DNA of 64,000 nucleotides, from contig NZ_PVZG01000015.1 of the NCBI RefSeq assembly GCF_003002065.1, positions 124,001-188,000 of the forward strand, in the 5' to 3' direction. The DNA is from Pseudosporangium ferrugineum. GTDB taxonomy: Bacteria; Actinomycetota; Actinomycetes; Mycobacteriales; Micromonosporaceae. The position numbers were made by a program, and so were the translations under genes. This document shows, piece by piece, positions 1-9,404 of the stretch (positions are counted from its first letter, which is position 1; every line of letters starts with the position of its first letter). The notes beneath the pieces are model-generated. The model had not been told where the DNA came from and did not search any database. It worked only from the letters and a program-made list of their open reading frames with translations.

Positions 1-2
1 AG

Positions 3-26
3 ATCATCCGGGGGCAGCCGTCATGA
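3..26 (+). CDS. C-terminal end of an upstream gene, cut by window start
   Basis: A reading frame open from the window edge ends in TGA at 24-26, giving the tail I-I-R-G-Q-P-S. It overlaps the ATG of the response regulator by an ATGA junction, the usual form of translational coupling in actinomycete two-component operons. A sensor histidine kinase is the natural partner, but seven residues cannot show it. Confidence 0.35.
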   Translation: MIRGQPS

Positions 27-691
27 CCGAGCCATTGCGGGTGCTGCTCGCCGACGACGACTCGCTGATCAGGACCGCGATCGACGCCATCCTGCGGCCG
101 GCGGAGGGCATCGAGCTGATCGCCCAGGCCGCCGACGGCCGGGCCGCGATCGATCTGACCCTGCGGCACCGGCCGGACGTCGCGCTGCTGGACATCCAGA
201 TGCCGGTCCTCGACGGCCTGGCCGCGCTCCGCGAGATCCGGCGTCTGGTGCCCGCCGTGCGGATCGTCGTGCTGACCACCTTCGGCCAGGACGACTACGT
301 CGCGCAGGCGCTGGCCTCCGGGGCGGCCGGCTTCCTGCTCAAGGAGTCCGCCGCGGACGAGCTCGAGTACGCGATCCGCGCCGCCGCGGCCGGCAACGCG
401 TACCTGTCCCCGAAGATCACGAAGCAGGTCCTGGACCGGCTCCCGGCCGCGCGCCCGGCGCCGAGCGAGGACCTGGCCAAGGTCGCCATGCTCAGCGAAC
501 GGGAGCGCGAGGTGCTCATCCTGCTCGCCCAGGGCCTGTCCAACGCCGAGATCGGCCGGCTCCTCTTCGTCTCCGAGGGGACCGTCAAGACGCACGTCTA
601 TCACGTGTTCGCGAAGCTCGGCTGCGAGAACAGGGTCCAGGCCGCCATGTTCGCCCAGCGCGCCGGCCTGCTGGAGACCCCGCCGGCCTGA
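23..691 (+). CDS. NarL/FixJ-family response regulator
   Basis: Two-component response regulator of 222 residues. The N-terminal receiver domain (about residues 4-122) has the acidic pair in LLADDD, the phospho-acceptor Asp in VALLDIQMP (near residue 57), the conserved Thr in VVLTTF and the Lys in LLKES. The C-terminal LuxR-type helix-turn-helix (about 153-215) carries LSEREREVLILLAQGLSN and the recognition segment EGTVKTHV. It is a cytoplasmic DNA-binding transcription factor. The ATG overlaps the stop of the preceding frame by four bases, so it is probably co-translated with a kinase upstream of the window. The signal and target genes cannot be read from here. Confidence 0.93.
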   Translation: MTEPLRVLLADDDSLIRTAIDAILRPAEGIELIAQAADGRAAIDLTLRHRPDVALLDIQMPVLDGLAALREIRRLVPAVRIVVLTTFGQDDYVAQALASGAAGFLLKESAADELEYAIRAAAAGNAYLSPKITKQVLDRLPAARPAPSEDLAKVAMLSEREREVLILLAQGLSNAEIGRLLFVSEGTVKTHVYHVFAKLGCENRVQAAMFAQRAGLLETPPA

Positions 692-795
692 CGGCTCGCA
701 CTTTCGTTGTGGTGGGCACCGACGCGCGGCAGACGCGCGGGGGCCCGGCCCGCGGCCAGACTCGGGTCATCACTTCGAGTGCGACCGGAGGCACG

Positions 796-1599
796 ATGAC
801 CACAACGCCTGTCGACCGCGAGGGCATGACCCCGGGCGACTACCTCGGCGGACAGCTGTTCAACCTCTCGGTGCTGGTGATCCCGGGATCCCTGCTCGTC
901 GCCGCGATCGACCGTACGTGGACCTTCTCGGCGACCGCCGCGGGCCTCGCCGGCACCGCGCTGCTCGTCGTGGCGCTCTTCTGCGGCGCCGGCATTCCCC
1001 AGGCGGTACGCGCCTCCGGGCGCCCCCACCTCGTGAAGTACAGCTACCTCGGGGCGGTGCTCTTCGGCGCGGCCGCGGCGGCGGCGTTCATGACGCTGGA
1101 GCGCGAGCGCCTCTTCCCGGTGCCCGTACCGGCCGTCGTGGCGGTCGCGGCGATCGCCGTGGCCCTGCAACTGCGCTCCTCGAAGCAGGAGGAGGCGGAG
1201 GCGCCGGCGGGACCGGACTCCGCGGAGGACTGGCCGGGCCGGCTGACCGGTCTGCTGATCGGCCGCTACGACCTGCCGCCGGAGCGCGCCGCCGAGCTCG
1301 CCGAGCAGGCCCGGACCCGGGCGCAGGAGTCCGGCCGCACGCCCGCGGAGCTGTTCGGCCCGGCCGCCGAGTACGCCCGCCGGTTGCAGGAGGACGAGCC
1401 CGTCCGCCAGGACCCGTTCTGGCGTACCCGCCCGGCCCGCATCATCGGCCTGCTCGTGGGCCTGAGCATCGCGGTGCAGGCGTTCATCGGCTGGCAGCGC
1501 GACGGCGTGTGGTGGGCCGCCTGGCTGATCGCCGCGCCCGCCGCCCTCGGCGGTGTCTGGTATCTGGTGCGGGCCCTGCGTGATCCGGGGCCCCGGTGA
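796..1599 (+). CDS. Polytopic membrane protein with a HAAS-like cytoplasmic segment
   Basis: Unrecognised integral membrane protein of 267 residues. I chose the ATG at 796 because GGAGG lies just upstream; the frame stays open back to 709 but without a ribosome site. Roughly six hydrophobic segments are visible: four in the first 130 residues and two at the C-terminus. Between them is a charged stretch (about residues 145-205) whose pattern RYDLPPERAAEL ... GRTPAELFGPAAEYARRL resembles HAAS/DUF1700-type domains, which often accompany PadR-type regulators. No transporter signature is seen. It follows the response regulator by about 100 bp and could be its target, but this is inference. Confidence 0.75.
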   Translation: MTTTPVDREGMTPGDYLGGQLFNLSVLVIPGSLLVAAIDRTWTFSATAAGLAGTALLVVALFCGAGIPQAVRASGRPHLVKYSYLGAVLFGAAAAAAFMTLERERLFPVPVPAVVAVAAIAVALQLRSSKQEEAEAPAGPDSAEDWPGRLTGLLIGRYDLPPERAAELAEQARTRAQESGRTPAELFGPAAEYARRLQEDEPVRQDPFWRTRPARIIGLLVGLSIAVQAFIGWQRDGVWWAAWLIAAPAALGGVWYLVRALRDPGPR

Positions 1600-1657
1600 A
1601 CGTAGGCTGAGGTCGATGGAGAGGCCTGCCGCTCGAACTGCGTGAACTGGTGTCTTG

Positions 1658-2548
1658 TCATGAGTACCGGCGAGGGTGTCGTGACCTGGGCGATGCCCGG
1701 ACTTGACCGGATCGGCCCGGGAGGGCTGGTTGCTCCGTCTCCGGCCTCCTCGAGCTACGTTGGCGTGCGGCGTAGGTCAGGGATTCTCCCAGGACCGCGG
1801 GGTCTCGGTGCCGGGGAACGGTTTCGACCCCACGGGGAACCGGATACAAATCCTTGATCGGCGGTGCCGAACGCAAGGAACGCGGCAGCGGCGGTGGATC
1901 CTGTCCGACCCAGTCGTGATACTCGAGCCAGTAATGCTCGGGTAATGAGCTGAGTTCCACATTGTTTCGCCAGTTCGGATTCTCGAACAATTGCCTGAAT
2001 GAGTAGACAAAGGCTGCGGACTCAATGAGCTCGCTGTTTACCGTCGACTCCGGGAAGTGGGCGTACATCATGTCGAAGAACGAACGGGTCTTTTCGTCGT
2101 GGCTGACCCCTGAGGGGTCGGCCTCGTGCTGAACGACCATCTCCAACGCGATCCCTCCCGCCTCCTCGGCGACCGCGATCTCCACGAACTCCTCCGCCGT
2201 AATGGTCCGATCTGTTGCTGCCCGGATGACAGCCGAATTGCCCTGGAATTGCCTGAGCAGATGAAAGCTCTCGTGTGTCAGGTCCACCGGACTGCCTGCC
2301 GCCGCCGCGTGGCGATCGACGAATATAGTTCCGTCGCCGCTGAGATAGGTGCCGCGATCAGACGCTTTGAGGGGCAGGGTGATCACCCCCCCCCGCACCG
2401 TGTCGAACCGACTCAGCGCCGCGATGTGCGCCCGCAGAGTCGGCGAAGCGTCATATAACCGATCGAAGCCGTCCAGGCCGGCCTGATCGATCTCGCCGAG
2501 CCGAAACAGGAATTGGTAAGGCACCCGGGTGAACCCGTGCTGCATCAT
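1658..2548 (-). CDS. Putative zinc metallopeptidase with HESFH motif
   Basis: Predicted protein of about 296 residues with HESFH in the context V-D-L-T-HESFH-L-L-R-Q, which matches the HEXXH zinc-binding signature; the region around it resembles uncharacterised metallopeptidase-like families found near polymorphic toxin modules. The start at 2548 is chosen because GGAGG lies 9 bases before tandem ATG codons; the frame is open further upstream to 2761 without a ribosome site. No signal peptide or membrane segment is evident. Base composition between about 1860 and 2480 is visibly less GC-rich than the neighbours, suggesting acquisition by transfer. The arginine- and proline-rich C-terminal 60 residues look disordered. 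Substrate unknown. Confidence 0.6.
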   Translation of the reverse strand: MMQHGFTRVPYQFLFRLGEIDQAGLDGFDRLYDASPTLRAHIAALSRFDTVRGGVITLPLKASDRGTYLSGDGTIFVDRHAAAAGSPVDLTHESFHLLRQFQGNSAVIRAATDRTITAEEFVEIAVAEEAGGIALEMVVQHEADPSGVSHDEKTRSFFDMMYAHFPESTVNSELIESAAFVYSFRQLFENPNWRNNVELSSLPEHYWLEYHDWVGQDPPPLPRSLRSAPPIKDLYPVPRGVETVPRHRDPAVLGESLTYAARQRSSRRPETEQPALPGRSGQVRASPRSRHPRRYS

Positions 2549-3015
2549 TCCGCGAGGCCTCCGCTCCGCTCGGCTGCGTCCACGGGCAACGGACAGGAGA
2601 TAGCCAAGGTTCACCGGCGGGTGCCGCCGTGGCCGGTGAGCGAGAGGAAGCGCGATTCCGTCGCCGGCCCCGTCCGGCGTCGCCTCGGCGTACGGGATCT
2701 TACCCACATCCCGGAACCCCTCACACGTTCTGCTGAATCGTGTTGACGCACCGAGATGCATCCGTAGCTGTCACGTGCCGCTGACGACCGAGTCGGCACC
2801 GTGCAGGGTCCAAAGGGCCGGTTGCTGGTGTAGCGCTTCAGGCTGCCCATGGTGCCGCGTTCGTGCGGCCCTCGCTGGTTCGGCGGGTGACGTGGTCCCG
2901 GGTGCGCGCATGGTGGAATGCCTGGAGGGCCGCTTCCCGGGGCCGCGCCACCGGTTCGTGCCCATACCGACCGAGGCGGCGAGTTCCCCGGGGTGCGGTG
3001 GATGAGCTTCGGGGA
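2549..3015. other. 467-bp gap without a convincing gene
   Basis: Several frames stay open through this stretch on both strands, but none has a ribosome-binding site plus a recognisable protein. A minus-strand frame starting at 2850 (MGSLKRYTSN...) lacks a Shine-Dalgarno site and runs into the upstream part of the metallopeptidase frame, so I leave it out. The part next to 2549 should hold the promoter of the metallopeptidase gene. Confidence 0.4.
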
Positions 3016-3834
3016 TCAGTTGCGCTTGATGGTCTCGGTGATCCAGGTGCGGTAGGCCGCGACCGACGTGTAGATGGAGGTTCCCTGGCCGCAGGTCGTT
3101 TCGCCGTGGCCGGAGCGGCTGGTTACGCCGACGAGGTGCCAGTGGCCGCTGCGGTCGGCCACGATCTGGGGGCCGCCCGAGTCGCCCGAGCAGGCGCCGG
3201 TTCCCTTGGCCGGGTAGGCGGTGCAGATTTCCTTGGCCGGGTCGATGTTGTCGCAGCGGTTCGCCTTCGCGACGGACGAGCCGGTCTCCCGGGCCTCGGC
3301 GGGGAAGACGTCGCATTCGGGTTGCGGGTCGGAGCAGGTGTTTCCCCAGCCGAGGATGCGGGTGCGGGTTCCGGCCGGGACCTTGCCGGCCAGCGGTACG
3401 GCCGGTGTCGCGACGCGAGCGGAGAGCCGGATCAGGGCGATGTCCCCCGTGACCTTCTCGGTGTCCTCGTCGACGTGGAAGGTGGGGTGCTGGACGGCCG
3501 TCCGGATGCGGCGGACCTCGCCGCCGCGGAGGCGGTTGTTGCTGCCGATCCGTACCTCGATCCGGGCCAGTTCTTCGGCGCCGAAGTCGACGCAGTGGGC
3601 GGCGGTGACGGCCCACCGGTCGGTGATCATCGAGGCGCCGCAGATGTGGGACTCGGCGTCGGGGACGCCGGACATGCTCAGGTTCGCGAGCCACGGATAG
3701 GCGCGGGTGACCGGCTTGCCGCCGACGATGGCGTCGGCCGACGGTGCCAGCCAGACCGCGACCAGTGCGCACAGTGCCGTCGTGGCAATGGCTATGGCCC
3801 GCGTGACAATGCTTCGTTCCGGCGATCGGCTCAC
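3016..3834 (-). CDS. Secreted S1-family (chymotrypsin-fold) serine protease
   Basis: Secreted serine endopeptidase of about 272 residues. A hydrophobic export signal ending near PSADA is followed directly by IVGG, the classical mature N-terminus, so the zymogen propeptide is very short. The catalytic triad is complete: His in TAAHC, Asp in GDIALIRL, Ser in GDSGGP. The position six residues before the active Ser, which is Asp in trypsin, is Gly here, so cleavage after Arg/Lys is not assured. Six Cys residues can form three disulfides. The start is uncertain: GTG at 3834 or TTG at 3843 are both possible. Next upstream on the same strand is a large secreted protein, so this belongs to an exported cluster. 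Confidence 0.88.
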   Translation of the reverse strand: MSRSPERSIVTRAIAIATTALCALVAVWLAPSADAIVGGKPVTRAYPWLANLSMSGVPDAESHICGASMITDRWAVTAAHCVDFGAEELARIEVRIGSNNRLRGGEVRRIRTAVQHPTFHVDEDTEKVTGDIALIRLSARVATPAVPLAGKVPAGTRTRILGWGNTCSDPQPECDVFPAEARETGSSVAKANRCDNIDPAKEICTAYPAKGTGACSGDSGGPQIVADRSGHWHLVGVTSRSGHGETTCGQGTSIYTSVAAYRTWITETIKRN

Positions 3835-3944
3835 GGTTGGCAAGACGACGGTGATCCGGAGGACGATGCGGAAAGAGCAGTGATACAGGTCACAGGCGGC
3901 CGGTCCGCGACCCCGAGGGCGAGGTCGCGGACCGGGTACGTGGT

Positions 3945-6900
3945 TCAGTTGGTCAGTTCGAAGTGGAAACAGCCGTTGTTGGACCGCTCATCGAGGAATC
4001 GGGTGACGCGGGGGGTGACCGCGTCGATGAAGCGCTGGGCATTGGTGCCGAATTGCGCCGACGCGACGTCGAAGACCGTTGTCTTCGCGGGGTCTCCGCA
4101 GTGCGTGGACACGTTTCGGCAGCCCAGTTCGTTGATCTTGGCGAGCATTGCCGCCTCGATCGTCGCCCGGGCCGCGATCGCCTGCTGGACCGTGGTCATC
4201 GAGGCGGTCTGGGAGGCGAAGACGTCGATGACCGCGTCGCCCGCCGCGCCGTAGATGTTCTTCTGGGCCTGGATGTTCTGGGCGAGGGTGCGGGAGGTGT
4301 TGGTCAGGTTGTTGAACATGACCCGGGCCTGATCCTGCGGGGTACGCAGGGCGCTGGTCACCGTCGCGCCGGCCTGGCCCGCGACCCGCATGCCGTCCTT
4401 GATCGCGTCGACGAGCCCGGTGTCGTTCGGATGGCGTGCGACGGCGCTCAGGTCCAGCGCCACGTCGGCTATCGCGTCCACCCGGGTGGGGCTCACCACC
4501 GCGATCAGATGCGTTTCGCCGTCCGGGTCGCCGTCGAGTCTGCTTCCCGGAATGTTCTGGGTGTACGTGCCGACATCCGTTCCGGCCGGCACCGTGACGC
4601 TGTGCACGGCATTGCCGATCCGGTTCTCGTACCCGGTGCCCCGGGCCCAGTAGACGTCGATCCGCGCGTTCTGCGTCAGCTTGCCGTAATCGACCGCGTA
4701 GCGAAGGTCGAGTCCGCCGCTGTTCGGATTCCAGGAGAGGCGCGGCGTCACCTGACCGACCGCCTCCTGGACGATGTCCACGACGACCGCCGAGTCGTAG
4801 TAGGGGTCCGCGACGTTGGCGACTCCGGCGTACACCTGGACCACGTCGCCGTTGGGGTTGACCGGCAGGCGGACGTCGCGCCAGCCGGTCGCGCCCGTCG
4901 CATAGTCGAAGGCGAACAGGCCGAGGCCGTTCATGCTGTTGGTCTCGCCGACGAGCCCCTGCGAGCTCTGGGAGCGGGCGAGGACCCGGAAATAGTCGTT
5001 GAACTGGCTGCCGTACCAGCCGTAGGGGACCTCGGTGGTGATGAAGCGATACCGTACGCGGACATCGGTCGTGCCCGGAGTCGTGCGGAAGGTGCGGACC
5101 ACGCTCCGTTCGCCCTGGCCGTACGTGAAAACGGCAAGATCCACGTCGCCGGCCGCAGCCGCTTTCGAGGTCTTGCCGCTCGTGGGCGACACGGGCGCGG
5201 GTTTCATCGGCGGGCTGCCGGACCGTTTGCCCGCGGGCGCCGCCTTCGCGGTCACGCCGCCCATCTTGGCGGCGCCGCTCATCGCCTTGACCGCGGCCGG
5301 CTGGTAGTTGCCCTCCACGTGGTTGACCAGCGCGACCGGGGCCTTGCTGACGTCCCAGCCCGCGTACCCCTGGCTGAAGTCGTTGTTGGCCACGGTGCTG
5401 GGCGTGCCCATGTCCTGCAGGACCACGGTGACTGACCCCGCGTTGCCCATCGTGCCCGCGGCGCCGACGCGGTAGGCGCCGCTCAGTGCGCGGGCGCTGA
5501 CGTTGACGGTCGTGGCCGGCACGTCCGGCAGGTCGACGACGCCGTTGGTGCTCGTCACGGTCGCCGACACCGACTGGTCGTCCACAGTGGTCAAGGTGAC
5601 CTCGACGAAACCCTGGTACGGCGCGCCGGACGCCTCCAGGACCGTGGTGTGCAGCGTGTACGAGCCGGCCCAGACCGTGCGGCTCAGGTGCAGCGGCCGC
5701 CCGTGGTAGTCCATCGAGTCGAACTCGAGCACGTTGCGGCCGTCGACGAGGGCGCCGGTGAACTGCACGTCCGTCGGGTTGACCGCCATCTTGCCGGCCG
5801 GTACGGCGGTGCCGTTGACGGTCAGCCTGGTGAACGCGGGGTCCCGGTAGAACTCCTCACCGAACAGCTCGTACCGCACCACCTTGTTCACCGGGTTGAA
5901 CGCCTTGCTGTAGAGGCCGACCAGGTCGAGCCGCAGGTTGGACCGGTCGTCGACGTCCGGGTCCAGCGGGGGCGCCTGGGTGGCGACGACGGCGACGAAG
6001 ACCGGCGTCATGATCGAGGTGCTGTTGGCGCAGAACGTGCGGCCGTTCACGTTCGACGGCGGTCCGGCCGGGAAGCTCCAGTCGTCGCTGCCGCAGACCG
6101 TGCCGGGTGTGCCCTGCGCCGTCGTGAGCACCAGGAACGGCCCGCCACCGCCGGACGGGAAGGGGAACTGCACGTCGTCGGTGCTCGGATACTGGTAGAC
6201 GCGGTTGAGCGCCCCGCTCGAGTTGAAGGAGTCGGGCGAGTTCGTGGCCCGGTCGGTGTTCAGATAGCCGAACGTCCCGGCGGCCGTGCCGAGAACGGAA
6301 CGCCCCCGCATGAACGTGAACGTGAAGCGCGCGTCGACCGGGTTGCGGTTGACGTCCACGCATTTGACGGTGATCTGGATCGACTGCGCGCCGCCGGGCG
6401 ACCGCTGCCAGGCCACCATCGCGCACCGGGCGGCGTCCTGGTAGGCGGTGATCTGCATGCTGCCGCCGTCGGAGAGGAAATCGGCCCCGCTGAGCGTGAT
6501 CCGGGTCAGGCCGACGCCGGTGCGGCCGGCCTCCACCCCGGTGCCGGTGGTCGCCGAGATCGCCGGCCGGTACGACGCCGAGGCCGGCTGGTCGGCGACC
6601 AGGTAGGCGTACGCGCCCGGGTTCGGGGTGAGCGTGCCGGTGGCCACCGTGTAGGCCACCGAGAACGCCGCGTCCGCCGGGTTGCCCTGCAGATCCGTGC
6701 ACTGCACCGGCACCACGACGTCGGCGCCGTCCCTGCCGTAGGGGCCACCGATCCGGCAGTCGCGCACGATGCCGGCCGAGGCGTTCACGACCGGGCTGAC
6801 ATGTGCGACGCCCAGGGTCGGGGTGGCCAGGCCGGCGAAGCGTACGACGGTGTCACCGACGCCCCGCTTCGTCGCCCGGATGTCGCCGTGTGTGCTGCTG

Positions 6901-7091
6901 TCACGCCGGGCCGCGCTCGGCGTGAACGTCGTGCCGGCCGCCACCGACCGGCCGTCGACCATCGCGTAACCCCACTGGTCCGCCTCCGCGGCGGCCGCCG
7001 GGCCGGCGCCGAGCGCCACCGCCGCCCCGGTCGCCACCATCGCGGCGACCAGCGCGCAGACCGTCGCCGGCCTGCTCCGTAGTCTGGACAT
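3945..7091 (-). CDS. Large secreted multidomain protein, possible M15-like peptidase C-terminus
   Basis: Exported protein of 1048 residues; the ATG at 7091 has GAGG upstream and opens a clear signal peptide ending in GAGPAAAAEA. The N-terminal half has two similar modules (near residues 35-150 and 155-250) beginning with a repeated pattern around D-C-R-I-G / A-R-C-A-M and ending in V-x-V-x-C-x-D. Middle regions are beta-rich, Ig/carboxypeptidase-regulatory-like, followed by an Ala/Lys/Pro-rich linker (near 640-680) and a jelly-roll-like segment. The last 160 residues contain TSALRTPQDQARVMFNN, then GAAGDAVIDVF and finally GCFHFEL, an order that recalls D-Ala-D-Ala carboxypeptidase (M15) domains, although the usual first zinc His is not evident. 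Function unproven; cell-wall or polymer binding is plausible. Confidence 0.8.
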   Translation of the reverse strand: MSRLRSRPATVCALVAAMVATGAAVALGAGPAAAAEADQWGYAMVDGRSVAAGTTFTPSAARRDSSTHGDIRATKRGVGDTVVRFAGLATPTLGVAHVSPVVNASAGIVRDCRIGGPYGRDGADVVVPVQCTDLQGNPADAAFSVAYTVATGTLTPNPGAYAYLVADQPASASYRPAISATTGTGVEAGRTGVGLTRITLSGADFLSDGGSMQITAYQDAARCAMVAWQRSPGGAQSIQITVKCVDVNRNPVDARFTFTFMRGRSVLGTAAGTFGYLNTDRATNSPDSFNSSGALNRVYQYPSTDDVQFPFPSGGGGPFLVLTTAQGTPGTVCGSDDWSFPAGPPSNVNGRTFCANSTSIMTPVFVAVVATQAPPLDPDVDDRSNLRLDLVGLYSKAFNPVNKVVRYELFGEEFYRDPAFTRLTVNGTAVPAGKMAVNPTDVQFTGALVDGRNVLEFDSMDYHGRPLHLSRTVWAGSYTLHTTVLEASGAPYQGFVEVTLTTVDDQSVSATVTSTNGVVDLPDVPATTVNVSARALSGAYRVGAAGTMGNAGSVTVVLQDMGTPSTVANNDFSQGYAGWDVSKAPVALVNHVEGNYQPAAVKAMSGAAKMGGVTAKAAPAGKRSGSPPMKPAPVSPTSGKTSKAAAAGDVDLAVFTYGQGERSVVRTFRTTPGTTDVRVRYRFITTEVPYGWYGSQFNDYFRVLARSQSSQGLVGETNSMNGLGLFAFDYATGATGWRDVRLPVNPNGDVVQVYAGVANVADPYYDSAVVVDIVQEAVGQVTPRLSWNPNSGGLDLRYAVDYGKLTQNARIDVYWARGTGYENRIGNAVHSVTVPAGTDVGTYTQNIPGSRLDGDPDGETHLIAVVSPTRVDAIADVALDLSAVARHPNDTGLVDAIKDGMRVAGQAGATVTSALRTPQDQARVMFNNLTNTSRTLAQNIQAQKNIYGAAGDAVIDVFASQTASMTTVQQAIAARATIEAAMLAKINELGCRNVSTHCGDPAKTTVFDVASAQFGTNAQRFIDAVTPRVTRFLDERSNNGCFHFELTN

Positions 7092-7242
7092 GCGCCACCT
7101 CTCGTCCCGCCGGCCGCTCGTGCGACCGGCGCACCCGAGATTCGGAGGCATCGACGCGTGCGATTGGCCGTACGCGGAACGGGTGTGTGCCCTATTTGGA
7201 CAATGGGGCGGAACGCAACTGGACGACCCCTCGGAGGTGGGC

Positions 7243-9351
7243 ATGCCGCGGCCCGAGCGCGCGCTGAGCGACAACGGTGACCCCCTCGTGCAGTTCGCCA
7301 TCGGACTGCGGTGCCTGCGGGAGAAGGCCGGAAACCCGTCGTACCGGTCGCTGGCCGTCCTGGCGAACTTCTCCGCGGCGACCCTCGCGGCGGCCGCGTC
7401 CGGGCGCAGGCTCCCGACCCTCCAGGTCACCCTCGCGTACGTGCGCGCGTGCCACGGAGACGTCGCGGAGTGGGAGAGCCGCTGGCGCGCGCTGGCCAGG
7501 ACGGACGTCGCCGAGCCGGGTGAGCCGGTCGCGGGCACTCCGCCGTACGCCGGACTCGCCCCCTTCGAGGAGGACGACGCCGAGCTGTTCTTCGGCCGTA
7601 CGGCGCTCGTCGCCGACCTGGTGCGGCGGGTCTCCCGGCGCCGGCTGGTCGCGGTGTTCGGCCCGTCGGGCGTCGGCAAGTCCTCGCTGGTGCGCGCGGG
7701 GCTGATGGCGGCGATGCCCCGGCCGGCCGTGCTGATGGTGCCGGGGGAGCACCCGCTGACCGATCTCGCGCTGCGCCTGGCCGACCTGGCCCGCGTCCCG
7801 GCCGGGGCGCTGCTCGACGACCTGACCGGCGATCCGTCGCACGCCGGGCTGGTGGTGCGGCAGGCGCTGCTCGGCGGGACCTCCGAGCTGCTGCTGGTCG
7901 TCGACCAGTTCGAGAACGCGTTCTCCGCCGGCGTGCCCGACGGCGAACGGGCGGCCTTCTTCGCCGCCCTGATCGCCCTGAGCCGGGCGGGCAACAGGAC
8001 CCGCGTGGTCCTCGCGGTGCGCGCCGACCACTACCCGCGGTTCGCCGAGTTCCCCGACCTGCTCGCCGCGATGCAGGACGGGCAGCTGCTGGTGGGCGGG
8101 ATGAGCCCCGCCGAACTGCGGGAGGCCGTCGTCAAACCGGCGGATCGGGTCGGCGTACGCGTCGAAGGCGCCCTGGTCTCCGCCATCGTGGCCGAGGTGG
8201 CCGGCCGCCCGGGCGCGCTTCCGCTGGCGTCGCACGCGTTGCTCGAGGCCTGGCGCCGGCGCCGCGGCACCACGATCACCCTCGACGGGTACGAGGCGGC
8301 GGGCGGCGTGGACGGCGCGGTCGCGGCCACCGCCGAGGGCATCTACCGCGACCTCGACGCCGGCGAGCGGCTGGCCGTACGCCGGCTCCTGCTCCGGATG
8401 GTCGACCTCGACGACCTTTCCGGGGTACGGGGCCGGCGCGTACCGCGGTCGCACGTCCACGCCGCCGACCCGATCGACCGGCTGGTGGACGCGCGGCTGC
8501 TCACCACCGGCCACGGCAGCGTCGAGCTGGCGCACGAGTCGCTGATCCGGGCGTGGCCGCGGCTGCGCCGCTGGGTGGAGGAGGACCGTGCGACGCTGCG
8601 CGCCCACCGGCGGCTCGCGGACTCCGCGGCCGTCTGGCAGGAGCTCGGGTACGACCGCGGCAGCCTGTACCGCGGCAGCCAGCTCGCGCAGACCCGCCGC
8701 TGGACCGCCACGCCGTCGTGGCGGTCGGCGCTGACCCCGCTGGAGCGCCGGTTCGTCGACGAGAGCATCGCCCACGAGGCCGTCGAGGCGGAACGCCTGC
8801 GCCGCCGCCGCTCCCGCCGCCGCCTGCTGTCGTCGGCCCTGACCGGCCTGCTGGCCCTGGTCGCGCCGGCCGGTGGCGCCCGGATGATCGAACCGATGCG
8901 CTGCGAGCGCGAGGCCGTCGGGCTGCTCGACGTGCGTACGGGCCTGCTGGTCGCCGCGGAGGACGGCTATCAGGGACCGGACGCGGGGGTGCTGCGGGCG
9001 CGGACCCGCCCCGACACGTACGGCACGTGGGAGCAGTTCCAGATGTGCCGCTTCCCGCGCCGGCCGGACAGCTTCCTGCTGCGAGGCTTCGCCGCGCACC
9101 GCCGTTTCGTGTCGGCCCGCCCCCGCCTGCCCGGGGACGCGGCGGTCCGGCTCTCCACGGCGAGCAAGGGCCCGTACGAATGGCTGAGAACGATCCCGGC
9201 GGCGGGCGGCACGGCCCTGCTGTTCTCGGTCGGCCGCGACCGCTACCTGGCGGCCCGCCGCGGCGGCCCACCCCGGCACACCGGCGTCCTGGACGCGACC
9301 GCCACGTCCCCCGAGGACGCCACCGCCTTCCGCCTGACACCCCTTCCCTGA
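7243..9351 (+). CDS. HTH-nSTAND1 NTPase with C-terminal fascin-like beta-trefoil
   Basis: STAND-type signalling ATPase of 702 residues; ATG 7243 is chosen for the GGAGG just before it. Residues 12-72 form an Xre-like helix-turn-helix of the kind fused to actinobacterial nSTAND proteins. The NTPase follows FFGR (about 117) with Walker A GPSGVGKSS (140-148) and Walker B LLLVVDQFE (about 217-224), then winged-helix and helical arms to about 560. A hydrophobic segment (LLSSALTGLLALVAPAG) leads to a C-terminal domain in which GLLVAAEDGY and GVLRAR...WEQFQMC match fascin-like beta-trefoil units, in place of the WD40 repeats commonly found there. It is divergent from the large secreted gene, with 151 bp between the starts. 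Role possibly signalling or defence; inferred only. Confidence 0.87.
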   Translation: MPRPERALSDNGDPLVQFAIGLRCLREKAGNPSYRSLAVLANFSAATLAAAASGRRLPTLQVTLAYVRACHGDVAEWESRWRALARTDVAEPGEPVAGTPPYAGLAPFEEDDAELFFGRTALVADLVRRVSRRRLVAVFGPSGVGKSSLVRAGLMAAMPRPAVLMVPGEHPLTDLALRLADLARVPAGALLDDLTGDPSHAGLVVRQALLGGTSELLLVVDQFENAFSAGVPDGERAAFFAALIALSRAGNRTRVVLAVRADHYPRFAEFPDLLAAMQDGQLLVGGMSPAELREAVVKPADRVGVRVEGALVSAIVAEVAGRPGALPLASHALLEAWRRRRGTTITLDGYEAAGGVDGAVAATAEGIYRDLDAGERLAVRRLLLRMVDLDDLSGVRGRRVPRSHVHAADPIDRLVDARLLTTGHGSVELAHESLIRAWPRLRRWVEEDRATLRAHRRLADSAAVWQELGYDRGSLYRGSQLAQTRRWTATPSWRSALTPLERRFVDESIAHEAVEAERLRRRRSRRRLLSSALTGLLALVAPAGGARMIEPMRCEREAVGLLDVRTGLLVAAEDGYQGPDAGVLRARTRPDTYGTWEQFQMCRFPRRPDSFLLRGFAAHRRFVSARPRLPGDAAVRLSTASKGPYEWLRTIPAAGGTALLFSVGRDRYLAARRGGPPRHTGVLDATATSPEDATAFRLTPLP

Positions 9352-9404
9352 CCCGCATATCCTCTGACGGGTACGGCCAATTCCGACATCGGGGATGAGT
9401 CACT

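Noticed and set aside
2771..3772. 333-residue minus-strand frame
   Set aside because: It is the Arg/Pro/His-rich shadow of the S1 protease gene in another frame, with no domain.
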